In this document: piece after piece, positions 17,086 to 25,657 of the stretch
Numbering within the stretch: the first letter of the stretch is position 1
Layout of the letters: each line of letters begins with the position of its first letter
NCBI GenBank assembly: GCA_021286645.1
Contig: JAJTBZ010000010.1
Location: 1 to 54,870 of the forward strand
DNA: 54,870 nucleotides
Origin: Ignavibacteria bacterium
GTDB lineage: Bacteria; Bacteroidota; Ignavibacteria; Ignavibacteriales; Ignavibacteriaceae
Direction of reading: 5' to 3'
Notes under the pieces: generated by a model
The model's input: only the letters and a program-made list of their open reading frames with translations
Told to the model about the DNA's origin: nothing
Database searches by the model: none
Made by a program: the position numbers and the translations under genes

Positions 17086-18675
17086 TTAATAATCGTTTTT
17101 TTTAATTTGATTTAACGAAAGCCGTAGTACACCTAAAGAACGTTGGCTAAGTAAATCAATTTTCACTAAACCGATATCTTCAATACTATACATATCCGGT
17201 TGCGTAATTATCAGTCCCAGTCCTTTGTTTTTTGCATATTCCAGTGCGGTGTAATGAGTTATCTTATCCGGGGCGATAACCAATCCACTGGGATGAATAC
17301 TTAAATGATGAGGGAATCCCGCTAACCTGGCAGCCTGTTTTAAAACGACCTGCCAAATTTCATCATCGAATTTCAACATACGTGCCTCCGGAAATTTCTC
17401 CGGTAATCTTTCCAGATTTGCAGCGCTGGTCCAGGGAATGAATTTTGAATATTTGGAAATTTGCTCATCAGAAAATCCAAAGACTTTAGCCGTTTCCCTG
17501 AATGCAGATCGGGCACGAAATGTAACTGTAGTTGAAATCATCGCGACCCGTTCATAACCATAACGTTCAAACACATACTTTATTATCTCATCCCTTTCCT
17601 TCCAGGAAAAATCAAGATCTACATCAGGCGGGCTTTTGCGTGATCTATTAAGGAATCGTTCAAAGTAAAGGTCATACTGTATAGGGTCAACCTCAGTTAG
17701 CCCAAGACAATAGGCTACCAGACTATTAGCGGCAGAGCCCCTTCCAATATGCACCATTCCCCTTCTGTTGGCCTCCATCACAATATCCCAAACAATTAGA
17801 AAATAGTCAACAAAATTAAGATCCTGGATAACCGATAGTTCTTCATCGAGCCGGTCTTGAATTTTTTCAGTAACCTCCGGATATCTTCCGCGTAAACCCT
17901 TCTGACATAATTGCCATAAAAAACCAAAACTCGTTTGGTCGCCGTTCACTTTATAGTGAGGGAATTTATATTCTCCCAGCCGTAAATCAACGGTACAGTG
18001 TTCCTCAATAAAACGTAGATTTTGCAGCCAGGTTTCAGGCAACAAAAATTCCTGCCAGAAATCTGCACCACGAAGATAAAATCCTTCATCAACCAGCGAG
18101 TGATGAGTTATTGTCCCCAGTGTTTTTCGTTCCCTTATGGCAGAAACGATGCGATGAAAGGCATAATCCTCATTCTTAAGAAAATAAACAGGAATGCTGG
18201 GAATACATCGCAACTCCCGTAGTTGTTCCAGGTTTTCCGGCAAGCCGTTATGAACAAACACTTCAAAAAATACGTCCTGTATCGTCTCAAAATTTCTATA
18301 ATATTCAATGGAAGGGGTAATATAGAAAATATTCGGGCTGGCATTTGAAATTAGGTGATCCGCTGTATAGACATCGAAAAGATTTCTACGCGTGATCTCC
18401 TGGCACATATCCGCGTAACCCTCATTATTCTTCGCTAAAAGAATAATGTAATCTTCAGGATTTTCCGAAAAAGTAATCTGGGTTCCAATTATAGGTCTTA
18501 TACCTATTTCAATTGCGCTCTTAACGAACGGGATTACTCCATACATAGCGTTGGAATCGGTAAGCGCTATGGCCCCATAGCCAAAATCTTTAGCAGAGCG
18601 CACCAATTCAGGAATTGGTATCGTTCCTTTCAGTAAGGTAAAATTCGAGTGAACATGTACAGGTAATATTTGCAT
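17086..18675 (-). CDS. Short DnaE/ImuC-like protein (PHP, palm and thumb only)
   Basis: A 529-residue protein homologous to the N-terminal half of bacterial C-family DNA polymerases, nearest in motif wording to the DnaE2/ImuC group. The PHP domain (about 1-230) starts HVHSNFTLLKGT and has TDSNAMYG where active PHP domains have TDH, so its metal site is degenerate. The polymerase part has GRGSAANSL (311-319), PPDVDLDFSW with D353 and D355, FPHHLSIHPSGLVIA (454-468) and VKIDLLSQRSLG with the third aspartate D507. The chain ends 22 residues later, where family members would enter the fingers, tHhH and OB domains of a roughly 1000-residue chain. Only 57 bases separate the stop from aroC, so no remnant follows. 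Function is uncertain. Confidence 0.8.
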   Translation of the reverse strand: MQILPVHVHSNFTLLKGTIPIPELVRSAKDFGYGAIALTDSNAMYGVIPFVKSAIEIGIRPIIGTQITFSENPEDYIILLAKNNEGYADMCQEITRRNLFDVYTADHLISNASPNIFYITPSIEYYRNFETIQDVFFEVFVHNGLPENLEQLRELRCIPSIPVYFLKNEDYAFHRIVSAIRERKTLGTITHHSLVDEGFYLRGADFWQEFLLPETWLQNLRFIEEHCTVDLRLGEYKFPHYKVNGDQTSFGFLWQLCQKGLRGRYPEVTEKIQDRLDEELSVIQDLNFVDYFLIVWDIVMEANRRGMVHIGRGSAANSLVAYCLGLTEVDPIQYDLYFERFLNRSRKSPPDVDLDFSWKERDEIIKYVFERYGYERVAMISTTVTFRARSAFRETAKVFGFSDEQISKYSKFIPWTSAANLERLPEKFPEARMLKFDDEIWQVVLKQAARLAGFPHHLSIHPSGLVIAPDKITHYTALEYAKNKGLGLIITQPDMYSIEDIGLVKIDLLSQRSLGVLRLSLNQIKKNDY

Positions 18676-18689
18676 AGTAGATTTAAAAT

Positions 18690-18720
18690 AAAAAATCCTT
18701 GTAAAATTACAAGGATTTTT
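18690..18720 (-). terminator. Terminator after tRNA-Ala
   Basis: ATCCTTGT and ACAAGGAT form an eight-base-pair stem with flanking A and T tracts on both sides. Read on the minus strand it is followed by a T run and lies right after the tRNA-Ala 3' end. The gene of the DnaE-like protein begins about 15 bases further on. Confidence 0.75.
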
Positions 18721-18721
18721 G

Positions 18722-18794
18722 TGGAGCTAAGCGGGATCGAACCGCTGGCCTCTTGAATGCCATTCAAGCGCTCTCCCAGCTGAGCTATAGCCCC
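18722..18794 (-). tRNA. tRNA-Ala (anticodon GGC)
   Basis: The minus strand gives a 73-nt tRNA with acceptor stem GGGGCTA / TAGCTCC, D arm GCTCAGCTGGGAGAGC, anticodon loop ATGGCAT (anticodon GGC) and T arm AGCGG-TTCGATC-CCGCT. The discriminator is A and CCA is not encoded. It reads GCC and GCU alanine codons. Confidence 0.95.
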
Positions 18795-18969
18795 AATTCA
18801 TGTTACAAAATTACAACTTTTACGATGCATTTGCAAGAGAGTTTACAGCATGATGAAATTTTTCCTTGAATAATATTTTCTTTATGCTTTTCTATTCTTT
18901 TTTCTGTATGCGCATACATTTCGGTAAAACAATTAACTGTATTTTAACTTTCTGTTATTTTGGGTTCTA

Positions 18970-18977
18970 TAGTTTTG
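18970..18977 (+). promoter_or_regulatory. Candidate -7 promoter element of pafA
   Basis: TAGTTTTG fits TAnnTTTG and lies 20 bases before the pafA ATG. No good TTG is seen at the matching upstream distance, so support is partial. Confidence 0.3.
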
Positions 18978-18997
18978 AATAAAACAGGAAATTTTCC

Positions 18998-20593
18998 ATG
19001 CGTTTCGTGAAATCGTTTTTGACCTTATTAGCAATTTTAGCCATCTCTTTAACCGCACGCCCTAAAATTGTTATAGGTATAGTAATTGATCAGATGAGAT
19101 TTGACTATCTCTATCGTTTCCAGCCAAATTTTGGCCCGGACGGATTTAACCGTCTGATGAATCACGGGCTAAATTTTACGTTCGCGCATTATAACTATGT
19201 CCCCACACATACAGCACCCGGCCATTCATCAATTTATACCGGCAGTACCCCATATTTCCATGGAATAATTGGTAATGATTGGTATAGCAAAGAACTAAAA
19301 CGACGTATCTACTGTGTTGATGATTCCCGTTTCGAAGGAATTGGCTGTTCAGATAAAATGTCGCCATTAAATCTGATGAGCACAACCATTACCGATCAGC
19401 TAAAACTTTCAGACAACGGATTATCCAAGGTTATTGCAGTCTCGTTAAAAGACCGAGGTGCTATTTTACCCGGAGGCAGATTAGCGAACGCGGCTTATTG
19501 GTATAATGATGCCAATGGTCATTTTGGCACATCCTCATACTATATGAAAGAATTGCCTAACTGGGTAACAAATTTCAATTCTAAAAACCTAGCATCAAAA
19601 TATTGTGAAAAAGAATGGACTCTTTCTTTTCCATTACAGAATTACTCGATCTGTTTACCCGATGAAAACCCGAATGAGCTTGATGTATATAAGGAAGGCA
19701 GAACTTCTTTCCCTCATTCATTAAAGAATATAAAGCCTGAAAATCGATTTGAAATGATACGAGAATTGCCTTTCGGTAATGACTTGTTAACTGATTTTGT
19801 TAAAGATCTGGTTATTAATGAATCATTGGGGAAAGGTGAGCAAACAGATTTTCTATCTGTCAGCTTTTCTGCCACAGATTATGTTGGCCATTTATATGGT
19901 CCGAATTCAGTAGAAATCTTTGATCTTTACACGAAATTGGATCAAAACATTGCCGAATTACTTCATGTATTTGACCATGAATATGGGGCCGGTAACTATC
20001 TTGTGTTTCTTACTGCCGATCATGCCGGTAATGAAATTCCGGAAATGGTTAATACGAAGGTCAAATCGAATTTTAATACCAAGAATTGCCTCAATGCAGT
20101 TAAAAAGTACGCTAAAGAACAATTTGGTGTTGATGGAATAGTAGCGGATTACATTAACAAACAATTCTTTCTTGACGATGCCGTAATTGAAGCACAACAT
20201 TTAAATCCAGTTGAGGTACGGGCGAAAATTGCTGCATTTCTGCGAAGGACCTTCAATAGCATTCTTATTGTTTGTACGAAGGATGATTTCAATGGAAAGA
20301 TCGCGGCAAGAGAGTCAAATAATCCCCTTCTGAACGGATATAACAATATACGCTCGGGAGATATATTAATTGAACTTAACTCTACGACCTATTTTGAGTC
20401 AACCGGTAATAAAAGCACACACAACACGCTATATTCTTACGATACTCACGTGCCTTTAATATTTTTTGGTTGGAATATAACGCCGGGAAAGAATAATGAG
20501 TCAGTATATGTAACAGATATTGCGCCAACAATTGCTGATCTGTTAAACATTACCGAGCCCTCGGGATGCATTGGCAGGCCCATAATTAAATAA
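18998..20593 (+). CDS. pafA: PafA-type alkaline phosphatase
   Basis: A 531-residue exported phosphatase with an N-terminal signal peptide (about 20 residues). It matches the PafA branch of the alkaline phosphatase superfamily, which hydrolyses phosphate monoesters in the periplasm. The two-zinc site and catalytic residues are visible: D31 in IDQMRFDYLYR, the nucleophile T72 in VPTHTAPGHSSIYTG, N93 in GNDWY, Lys and Arg in SLKDRGAILPGG, Asp and His in SATDYVGHLYGP, the DH pair in TADHAGNE and the last His in YDTHVPL. All the residues I know to be key in PafA are kept. It is a single gene, and no Pho-box-like repeat was recognised upstream. Confidence 0.92.
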   Translation: MRFVKSFLTLLAILAISLTARPKIVIGIVIDQMRFDYLYRFQPNFGPDGFNRLMNHGLNFTFAHYNYVPTHTAPGHSSIYTGSTPYFHGIIGNDWYSKELKRRIYCVDDSRFEGIGCSDKMSPLNLMSTTITDQLKLSDNGLSKVIAVSLKDRGAILPGGRLANAAYWYNDANGHFGTSSYYMKELPNWVTNFNSKNLASKYCEKEWTLSFPLQNYSICLPDENPNELDVYKEGRTSFPHSLKNIKPENRFEMIRELPFGNDLLTDFVKDLVINESLGKGEQTDFLSVSFSATDYVGHLYGPNSVEIFDLYTKLDQNIAELLHVFDHEYGAGNYLVFLTADHAGNEIPEMVNTKVKSNFNTKNCLNAVKKYAKEQFGVDGIVADYINKQFFLDDAVIEAQHLNPVEVRAKIAAFLRRTFNSILIVCTKDDFNGKIAARESNNPLLNGYNNIRSGDILIELNSTTYFESTGNKSTHNTLYSYDTHVPLIFFGWNITPGKNNESVYVTDIAPTIADLLNITEPSGCIGRPIIK

Positions 20594-20608
20594 GAACATT
20601 AATTTTAC

Positions 20609-20653
20609 AGTAATTGCGTCCAGGCACAGCATGACTGTCTGGACGTAATTACT
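20609..20653. terminator. Long hairpin between convergent pafA and hbd
   Basis: Bases 20609-20623 and 20639-20653 pair over 15 positions, with one G-T pair, and an inner ACAG/CTGT stem closes the loop. It sits 16 bases after the pafA stop and 9 bases before the hbd stop. Neither side has a strong T run, so it may act as a two-way 3' end or as a processing hairpin. Confidence 0.55.
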
Positions 20654-20661
20654 CACAACTT

Positions 20662-21510
20662 TTAATATTGATAAAAACCTTCCCCGGTTTTACGCCCCAG
20701 TTTATTGGCCGACACCATTTTTACCAATAAAGGACAGGGCCGGTACTTCGAGTCTTTATAGCCCTCATATAATACATTCATTATAGCCAGACATACATCC
20801 AGCCCGATGAAATCTGCCAGAGCAAGTGGCCCCATGGGGTGATTCATACCAAGTTTCATAACAGTATCTATAGCTTCCTTATTCGCAACTCCTTCCATTA
20901 ATGCGAAAACGGCTTCATTGATCATGGGCATAAGAATACGATTTGATATGAATCCCGGATAATCCTGAACTTCTACCGGTGTTTTTTCCATTTTTAGTGC
21001 AAGGTCATGCACAATACTAAAAGTGTCATCTGAAGTAGAATATCCCCTGATAATTTCTACCAGTTTCATAACAGGAACCGGATTCATAAAATGCATGCCA
21101 ATAAACTTTTCTGGTCTTGTATGAACTGCTAATTCGGTAATTGATATCGCTGAAGTGTTGGTAGCAATGATTGCCTCTGGTTTCAGACATTTATGCAGAG
21201 CTGAGTAAATATCCAATTTTGCAGCTTTATTTTCATAAATAGCTTCAATAGCAATATCAGTATCCGGATCGAGAAATAACGGGTTATAGACCACAACTAA
21301 TCCATCCAGAATCTGCTGCATTTGTTCAGATGAAACAGTTCCCTTTTTCACCATTCTTTCAAGACTGTTTTCGATATTTACCAGGGCACGCTCTCCTGAC
21401 TGCTCATTTTGTTCCACAATGGTTGTGCGAAATCCATACAAAGCAGAAACTAATGCAATGCCGTTACCCATCGTGCCACCACCAATAACCGCCACCTGAG
21501 AAATACCCAC
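20662..21510 (-). CDS. hbd: 3-hydroxybutyryl-CoA dehydrogenase
   Basis: A 282-residue NAD-dependent 3-hydroxyacyl-CoA dehydrogenase. The Rossmann motif GGGTMGNGIA is near the N-terminus, followed by IATNTSAISITEL, the catalytic His in GMHFMNPVPVMKLVEI and NRILMPMINEAV in the C-terminal domain. The frame is open upstream to 21567, but a GTG at 21510 follows an AAGGAGG site and gives the family's usual N-terminus (GISQVAVIGGGTMG). The start is therefore taken as GTG. It could serve short-chain fatty-acid oxidation or butanoate metabolism. No partner genes are adjacent. Confidence 0.92.
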   Translation of the reverse strand: MGISQVAVIGGGTMGNGIALVSALYGFRTTIVEQNEQSGERALVNIENSLERMVKKGTVSSEQMQQILDGLVVVYNPLFLDPDTDIAIEAIYENKAAKLDIYSALHKCLKPEAIIATNTSAISITELAVHTRPEKFIGMHFMNPVPVMKLVEIIRGYSTSDDTFSIVHDLALKMEKTPVEVQDYPGFISNRILMPMINEAVFALMEGVANKEAIDTVMKLGMNHPMGPLALADFIGLDVCLAIMNVLYEGYKDSKYRPCPLLVKMVSANKLGRKTGEGFYQY

Positions 21511-21610
21511 AGACCCTCCTTGTAAAATATTTTTAAAATTGAATATATTTTGATATAGCTCTAACACGTAAAGCTAACAAATAATTCACAAATTTTATAA
21601 TGGAGGAAAT

Positions 21611-22708
21611 CTATTCGCCCTGAATTATAGAAGCCAACATAAGAGTGAGGTTGAGAAAGAGAACGTTCAAATTTAGATTGTTATTCCGTAAATAATTGGA
21701 GTATTGTTCGATTTGTATGATATACGGTTGGAAGGATTCGATATTATAGCGTGAATGAAACTTTGCAAAGGTTTCAGAGAAATCATTGTAGTAAAGATTT
21801 GTACACCCGTTTTTAAAATTTTGGGCATCGGCAAGCCATAAAATTAACATCTTCAAAAAGAGTAAAATAGTTTCCTGCTCTTCTTTCATTACATTTTGCG
21901 TAAGATGAAGGAATGCCGAATTAATTTTATTGGCTAGAGCAAATCGTAAATATTCAATAGTGGCAGTTTTTATGCTCTTTATATCTTTTTCCATTAATTG
22001 CTGGGCCTGAAAAACAGAGCCTTCGCAAAATGGGATAATTGTATTAGCCGTTTCAACATCCAGTTTAAAATAACCAGTCAGAATCTCCAACATATCCTCG
22101 GCAGAATACGGTAAACTATTTAGAATCCAACAACGCGATTTGATAGTTTCCCGAATTGAATCGAGAGAATCGGTTGTTAGTAAAAATGTTGTATTTGGAG
22201 GAGGTTCTTCTATCTGTTTGAGCAATGAATTTTGTGCCTCTTCATTCATCAATTCTGCATTGCTGATCAGTACGGTTTTATGACGAATAGTACCTGAAGT
22301 TAAAGATAGGAATTTCAGGATATCCCTGATACTGTTAATTTTGATTTCATTAGCGCCATGAATATCGATAGCGAGAAACGGATTTGTGTTTTTAGCTTCA
22401 AGCTTTTCGCGCACTTCAGCTAACGTATCTTTCGAAAGTTTTTCATAAGGGTCATCAAAACTCTCTTCATTTTTTCCTCTGGGAAGCGGGAAAACGTGTT
22501 TGAGAAAAACTTGAGAAAACGGGTCAATATATTTCGAAGAAGGGACCTCATTAATAATAGCGGCAAACCGGGAAGCGATAAAATCCTTCCCGGTGCCTTT
22601 AAGTCCATTGATAATAATAGCCTGAGGATAGTTCTTCTTATCGATAAGAGAATCGAAAAAGAACTTTAATTTATGTTGCCCCGGAACACCTGTCCAACGA
22701 TTGTCCAT
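21611..22708 (-). CDS. holB: DNA polymerase III delta' subunit-like AAA protein
   Basis: A 365-residue clamp-loader AAA+ protein. NGLKGTGKDFIASRFAAI is a Walker A-like loop. The helix AELMNEEAQNSLLKQIEEPPPNTTFLL is the well-known delta'/tau sensor region, and SRCW follows like the SRC motif. The Walker B region reads VLISNAELM, without the DExx of active ATPases, as in delta' subunits. It lies 47 bases after the DUF2795 gene. Confidence 0.88.
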   Translation of the reverse strand: MDNRWTGVPGQHKLKFFFDSLIDKKNYPQAIIINGLKGTGKDFIASRFAAIINEVPSSKYIDPFSQVFLKHVFPLPRGKNEESFDDPYEKLSKDTLAEVREKLEAKNTNPFLAIDIHGANEIKINSIRDILKFLSLTSGTIRHKTVLISNAELMNEEAQNSLLKQIEEPPPNTTFLLTTDSLDSIRETIKSRCWILNSLPYSAEDMLEILTGYFKLDVETANTIIPFCEGSVFQAQQLMEKDIKSIKTATIEYLRFALANKINSAFLHLTQNVMKEEQETILLFLKMLILWLADAQNFKNGCTNLYYNDFSETFAKFHSRYNIESFQPYIIQIEQYSNYLRNNNLNLNVLFLNLTLMLASIIQGE

Positions 22709-22755
22709 ATTAAGCTCCAGGTAAATATGAGAAAGAAATAACTAGCGGGAAATTC

Positions 22756-22977
22756 TTACAATTCATCCGCATTGTAGAAGTAATCATCATCGGTCGGATA
22801 ATCCGGCCAGATTTCTTCAATTGTTTCGTATGGATCGTCGTTATCTTCTAATTCTTTTAAATTTTCAATAACTTCAAGTGGCGCCCCAATTCTCTCAGCG
22901 TAATCTAATAACTCTTCTTTTGTTGCAGGCCATGGAGCGTCATCCAGGAATGATGCTAATTCGATTGTCCAGATCAT
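22756..22977 (-). CDS. DUF2795 protein
   Basis: A 73-residue acidic protein. It matches the DUF2795 family along its whole length: ASFLDDAPWPATKEELLDYA, GAPLEVIENLKELED, EEIWPDYPTDDDYFYN. Function is unknown, though a helical fold is suggested by the family. It is 11 bases after the M23 peptidase gene and 47 bases before holB. Confidence 0.88.
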   Translation of the reverse strand: MIWTIELASFLDDAPWPATKEELLDYAERIGAPLEVIENLKELEDNDDPYETIEEIWPDYPTDDDYFYNADEL

Positions 22978-22988
22978 TGACTAACTCT

Positions 22989-23921
22989 CTACTCCTTTGA
23001 GTTCGGTGTTGAATTAAAAACATAATTGTCGTTAAAAAAGAACTGTACCGGATCAAGATTAATACCATCATGCAGAACTTCGTAATGCAAATGTGGCCCA
23101 CTTGAAAGACCGGTATTCCCTGTTTTTGCTATGTTTTGGCTACGTTTAATATGTTGCCCTTCTTTAACCGTTGTTGCAGAAAGGTGTCCATAGATAGTCC
23201 TGTACCCAAATCCGTGGTCTAACTCCACGCATAAACCAAGACCATTCTTGTAACCAACAAAATCTACCGTTCCTTCAGCAGGGGCGTAAACCATAGTACC
23301 TACATTAGTTATAATATCAACTCCTTCATGCATGCGCATAATATGCAATATGGGATGCATACGCATACCAAAACCATGAGCGGCTAATTCTCCGGTACAT
23401 GGCTTAATTGCTGGAATTGCTTTATATAACTCCTGATTAGTCGCTAAAGCAGCCTGTATATTGGTCAGGTTACCCTTTTCAAACTCAAACTTTTTAACAA
23501 CCTGATCCACAGCCGCTATCGTCTGTTTCAGGTCTACTTCTTTCCCCGCTATAAGATCGAGTAAACTGCCAAAGGCGTTTCCTCCCGTTGCAAGCTTTTG
23601 CTCATCATTCGACATTGCCGGTAAATTAGCTGCTACTCTCAGAGTATTGTTGCGTACAATAATACTATCTAACTCGGTCTCAAGATTCTTATACTGCCCG
23701 GCAATATTCTTCAACCTGCTTTTTAACAGCAAATTTTCATTCCGCAGGGCCGCTAAATCTTTAGGCGGATTTATATAGTTAGTGTAAACCAAATATCCTG
23801 AAAATAGCACCAAGGTTGCAATACAGAATATTGCAGCAACCAGCAACGCGAACTTAAGCCTATAATTCTTAAGCTCAACGGGGTGAATTTTGAATTTGGA
23901 ATAGTAATAAAATTTTTTCAT
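22989..23921 (-). CDS. Membrane-anchored M23 metallopeptidase
   Basis: A 310-residue envelope peptidase. A short basic cytoplasmic N-terminus is followed by one membrane helix (about residues 25-50) and a coiled-coil periplasmic stalk (about 58-100). The LytM domain (about 185-295) has HEGVDI as the first zinc motif and HLHYE as the second, with GYKNGLGLCVELDHGFGYRTIYGHL between them. The active site is complete, so it likely cuts peptidoglycan cross-links. The frame has a TTG two codons upstream. I chose the ATG at 23921, which lies only 9 bases after a promoter-like element. Confidence 0.9.
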   Translation of the reverse strand: MKKFYYYSKFKIHPVELKNYRLKFALLVAAIFCIATLVLFSGYLVYTNYINPPKDLAALRNENLLLKSRLKNIAGQYKNLETELDSIIVRNNTLRVAANLPAMSNDEQKLATGGNAFGSLLDLIAGKEVDLKQTIAAVDQVVKKFEFEKGNLTNIQAALATNQELYKAIPAIKPCTGELAAHGFGMRMHPILHIMRMHEGVDIITNVGTMVYAPAEGTVDFVGYKNGLGLCVELDHGFGYRTIYGHLSATTVKEGQHIKRSQNIAKTGNTGLSSGPHLHYEVLHDGINLDPVQFFFNDNYVFNSTPNSKE

Positions 23922-23930
23922 AAGCAACGG

Positions 23931-23962
23931 CGAATTTACGGAAAAATGAGATAGAAGGCAAA
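23931..23962 (-). promoter_or_regulatory. Candidate promoter of the M23 peptidase operon
   Basis: On the minus strand TTTG, 20 bases, then TAAATTCG. This is one mismatch from TTTG-N19-20-TAnnTTTG. The ATG at 23921 follows 9 bases later, which would give a very short or absent mRNA leader. Confidence 0.4.
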
Positions 23963-24247
23963 TAAATTTAACCCTTTACCTGCTACTATATATACCTAAA
24001 TTGAATATTTTCCTCATTTTATATTGTTTAGGAGCCGATCCTTTATAAGTTATTTATTTATAACATGTTACAACATTATTTACTTAATCTGATTCTTCAG
24101 TTATAAGGCGTTATCTTATTTAATAACATGTAATTAGACTCTGAAATAAGTAATATTGTTCTTTTTGGGAAGAATAAAAATTTTCTGAATTGCCGAAAGA
24201 TCGTATTATTTTTTTAAGTTATTCTTCGTTAAGGCAAGTGAGATATG
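23963..24247. other. Non-coding stretch between hprK and M23 peptidase genes
   Basis: An AT-rich stretch with no credible open frame on either strand. Short repeats of ATAACATGT occur at about 24059 and 24122. No RNA gene was recognised. Confidence 0.4.
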
Positions 24248-24279
24248 AATAAAGCTGTAGAATTACCTACAGCTTTATT
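24248..24279 (-). terminator. Terminator after hprK
   Basis: ATAAAGCTGTAG and CTACAGCTTTAT form a 12-base-pair stem with a six-base loop. It lies about 18 bases past the hprK stop and ends the eight-gene run from ctpA. The AT-rich outer stem makes it usable in either direction. Confidence 0.75.
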
Positions 24280-24296
24280 TATCAATTACAATAGTG

Positions 24297-25307
24297 TCAT
24301 TCGAAATCGTGTTCGAAGTAAGTTACTCCACGGGTTATGGTTTGGCCATCCTTAAGTTGTCTATCAAGCCTGGCCATAAAATCTTTTGCTGCATCATAGC
24401 CATAATGTTTTAATAGATAATTAAGGCTTATTATTTCGGATATTACTGTAATATTCTTTCCCGGAACGATGGGCAATTTAACGTAAGGAATGTCAACATC
24501 GAGAATGCTAACCGAGGAACCTTCCAGGCCGGTTCGGTCATAACTGGAATTATCGTCCCAAATTTCGAGTTCAACAATAATTTCCAGACGTTTTTGATAT
24601 CTGATTGAGCGTACACCGAACATTTTCGGAACATTAATTAACCCTAATCCTCTGATTTCAAGAAAATGTTTGTTAATAGAAGTTCCGGCGCCCATAAGAA
24701 TTCCCTGCCCTTTTTTGGTGAGTATTGTTACATCATCGCTCACCAAACGGTGTCCCCTTTCAACTAAATCCAATGCAACTTCACTTTTCCCGATACCTGA
24801 TTTGCCTACAAACATTATTCCCACGCCATAGACATCGACGAAAGAACCATGTAAGCTGCAACGAACAGAAAACTGATCATCCAGAAAATCGCCGATCAGA
24901 TATACGAGCTTGGTGGTGGAGTATTGGCTGCCAAATACGGGTATATGATAGAAATTCGCTAATTCTATCATACCAGGCACCGGCTCATTATTATCGGTAA
25001 GTATTATGCAGGGCAAATCAAACTTAAAAATTCTATGCAAAACTGCCTCTCGGGCTTCATCGTCGAGGTGAAGCAAATAACGCATTTCCGTATTACCGAA
25101 AATCTGCACCCTTGCATACGAGAATAAATCAACAAACCCGGCTAATGCTAAGCCGGGTCTGTGTAAATTTTGATCTTTAATTAATCGGTCAAAACCTGAT
25201 TCATCTGATAATAAACGTATCTTGAATCTGCCGCTAACGTTTTCATAAAAATGCCTAACGTTAATCGGCTGGCCCTGTGAAACCGCCTTTTTATCAATCG
25301 TTATCAT
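24297..25307 (-). CDS. hprK: HPr kinase/phosphorylase
   Basis: A 336-residue bifunctional kinase/phosphorylase that acts on a serine of HPr-like proteins. The N-terminal domain covers about residues 1-130. The catalytic domain has H153 in SLHGSFVDVYGVG, the P-loop VGKSGIGKSE at residues 168-176, SDDV, and the HprK signature EIRGLGLINVPKMFG. The ATG lies 14 bases inside the raiA gene, so the two are translationally linked. No ptsH or other PTS gene is visible here. In PTS-poor FCB bacteria the target may be a regulatory HPr. Confidence 0.93.
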   Translation of the reverse strand: MITIDKKAVSQGQPINVRHFYENVSGRFKIRLLSDESGFDRLIKDQNLHRPGLALAGFVDLFSYARVQIFGNTEMRYLLHLDDEAREAVLHRIFKFDLPCIILTDNNEPVPGMIELANFYHIPVFGSQYSTTKLVYLIGDFLDDQFSVRCSLHGSFVDVYGVGIMFVGKSGIGKSEVALDLVERGHRLVSDDVTILTKKGQGILMGAGTSINKHFLEIRGLGLINVPKMFGVRSIRYQKRLEIIVELEIWDDNSSYDRTGLEGSSVSILDVDIPYVKLPIVPGKNITVISEIISLNYLLKHYGYDAAKDFMARLDRQLKDGQTITRGVTYFEHDFE

Positions 25308-25638
25308 CGGTCTTAACCATTTTCTCTAATTCCGCATCCGTATGACGAGGAGTTTTCTTTGTTTTAATTTTATCTAATTGACGTTCGATTTTTTCTACTG
25401 CATCACGAACTGATTTTTCAAATTCTTCGGAAGTTTCCTTAGCAGTAATTACATGCCCGGGAATCTTTACGATAATCTCAGCCTCTTTGATGCTCTCCTT
25501 GTTGTGCTGAAAGCTCAGAACTACTTCCACATCATGGATGTCTGCTCCGAATTTTTCCAGCGCTTCCAATTCACCATTGATATAATCTTTAAGGGTATCT
25601 CTGGCTTTAAATTTTCTGGCTGTGATTGTAACTTTCAT
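25294..25638 (-). CDS. raiA: Ribosome hibernation factor RaiA/HPF (short form)
   Basis: A 114-residue ribosome-associated protein of the HPF/YfiA family that silences ribosomes in slow growth. It starts MKVTITARKFKARDTLKDYI and contains the usual beta-alpha pattern with a KEAEIIVKIPGHVITAKETSEEFEKSVRDAVEKIERQL core. It lacks the C-terminal dimerisation domain of long HPF. A strong GGAGG site lies four bases before the ATG. It overlaps hprK by 14 bases. Confidence 0.92.
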   Translation of the reverse strand: MKVTITARKFKARDTLKDYINGELEALEKFGADIHDVEVVLSFQHNKESIKEAEIIVKIPGHVITAKETSEEFEKSVRDAVEKIERQLDKIKTKKTPRHTDAELEKMVKTDDND

Positions 25639-25657
25639 AAATCCTCCTAAAAAGAAA

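Noticed and set aside
17040-17140. Split intein at the end of the short DnaE-like protein
   Set aside because: The C-terminus ends in SLNQIKKNDY, with no intein N-terminal Cys motif or splicing blocks.
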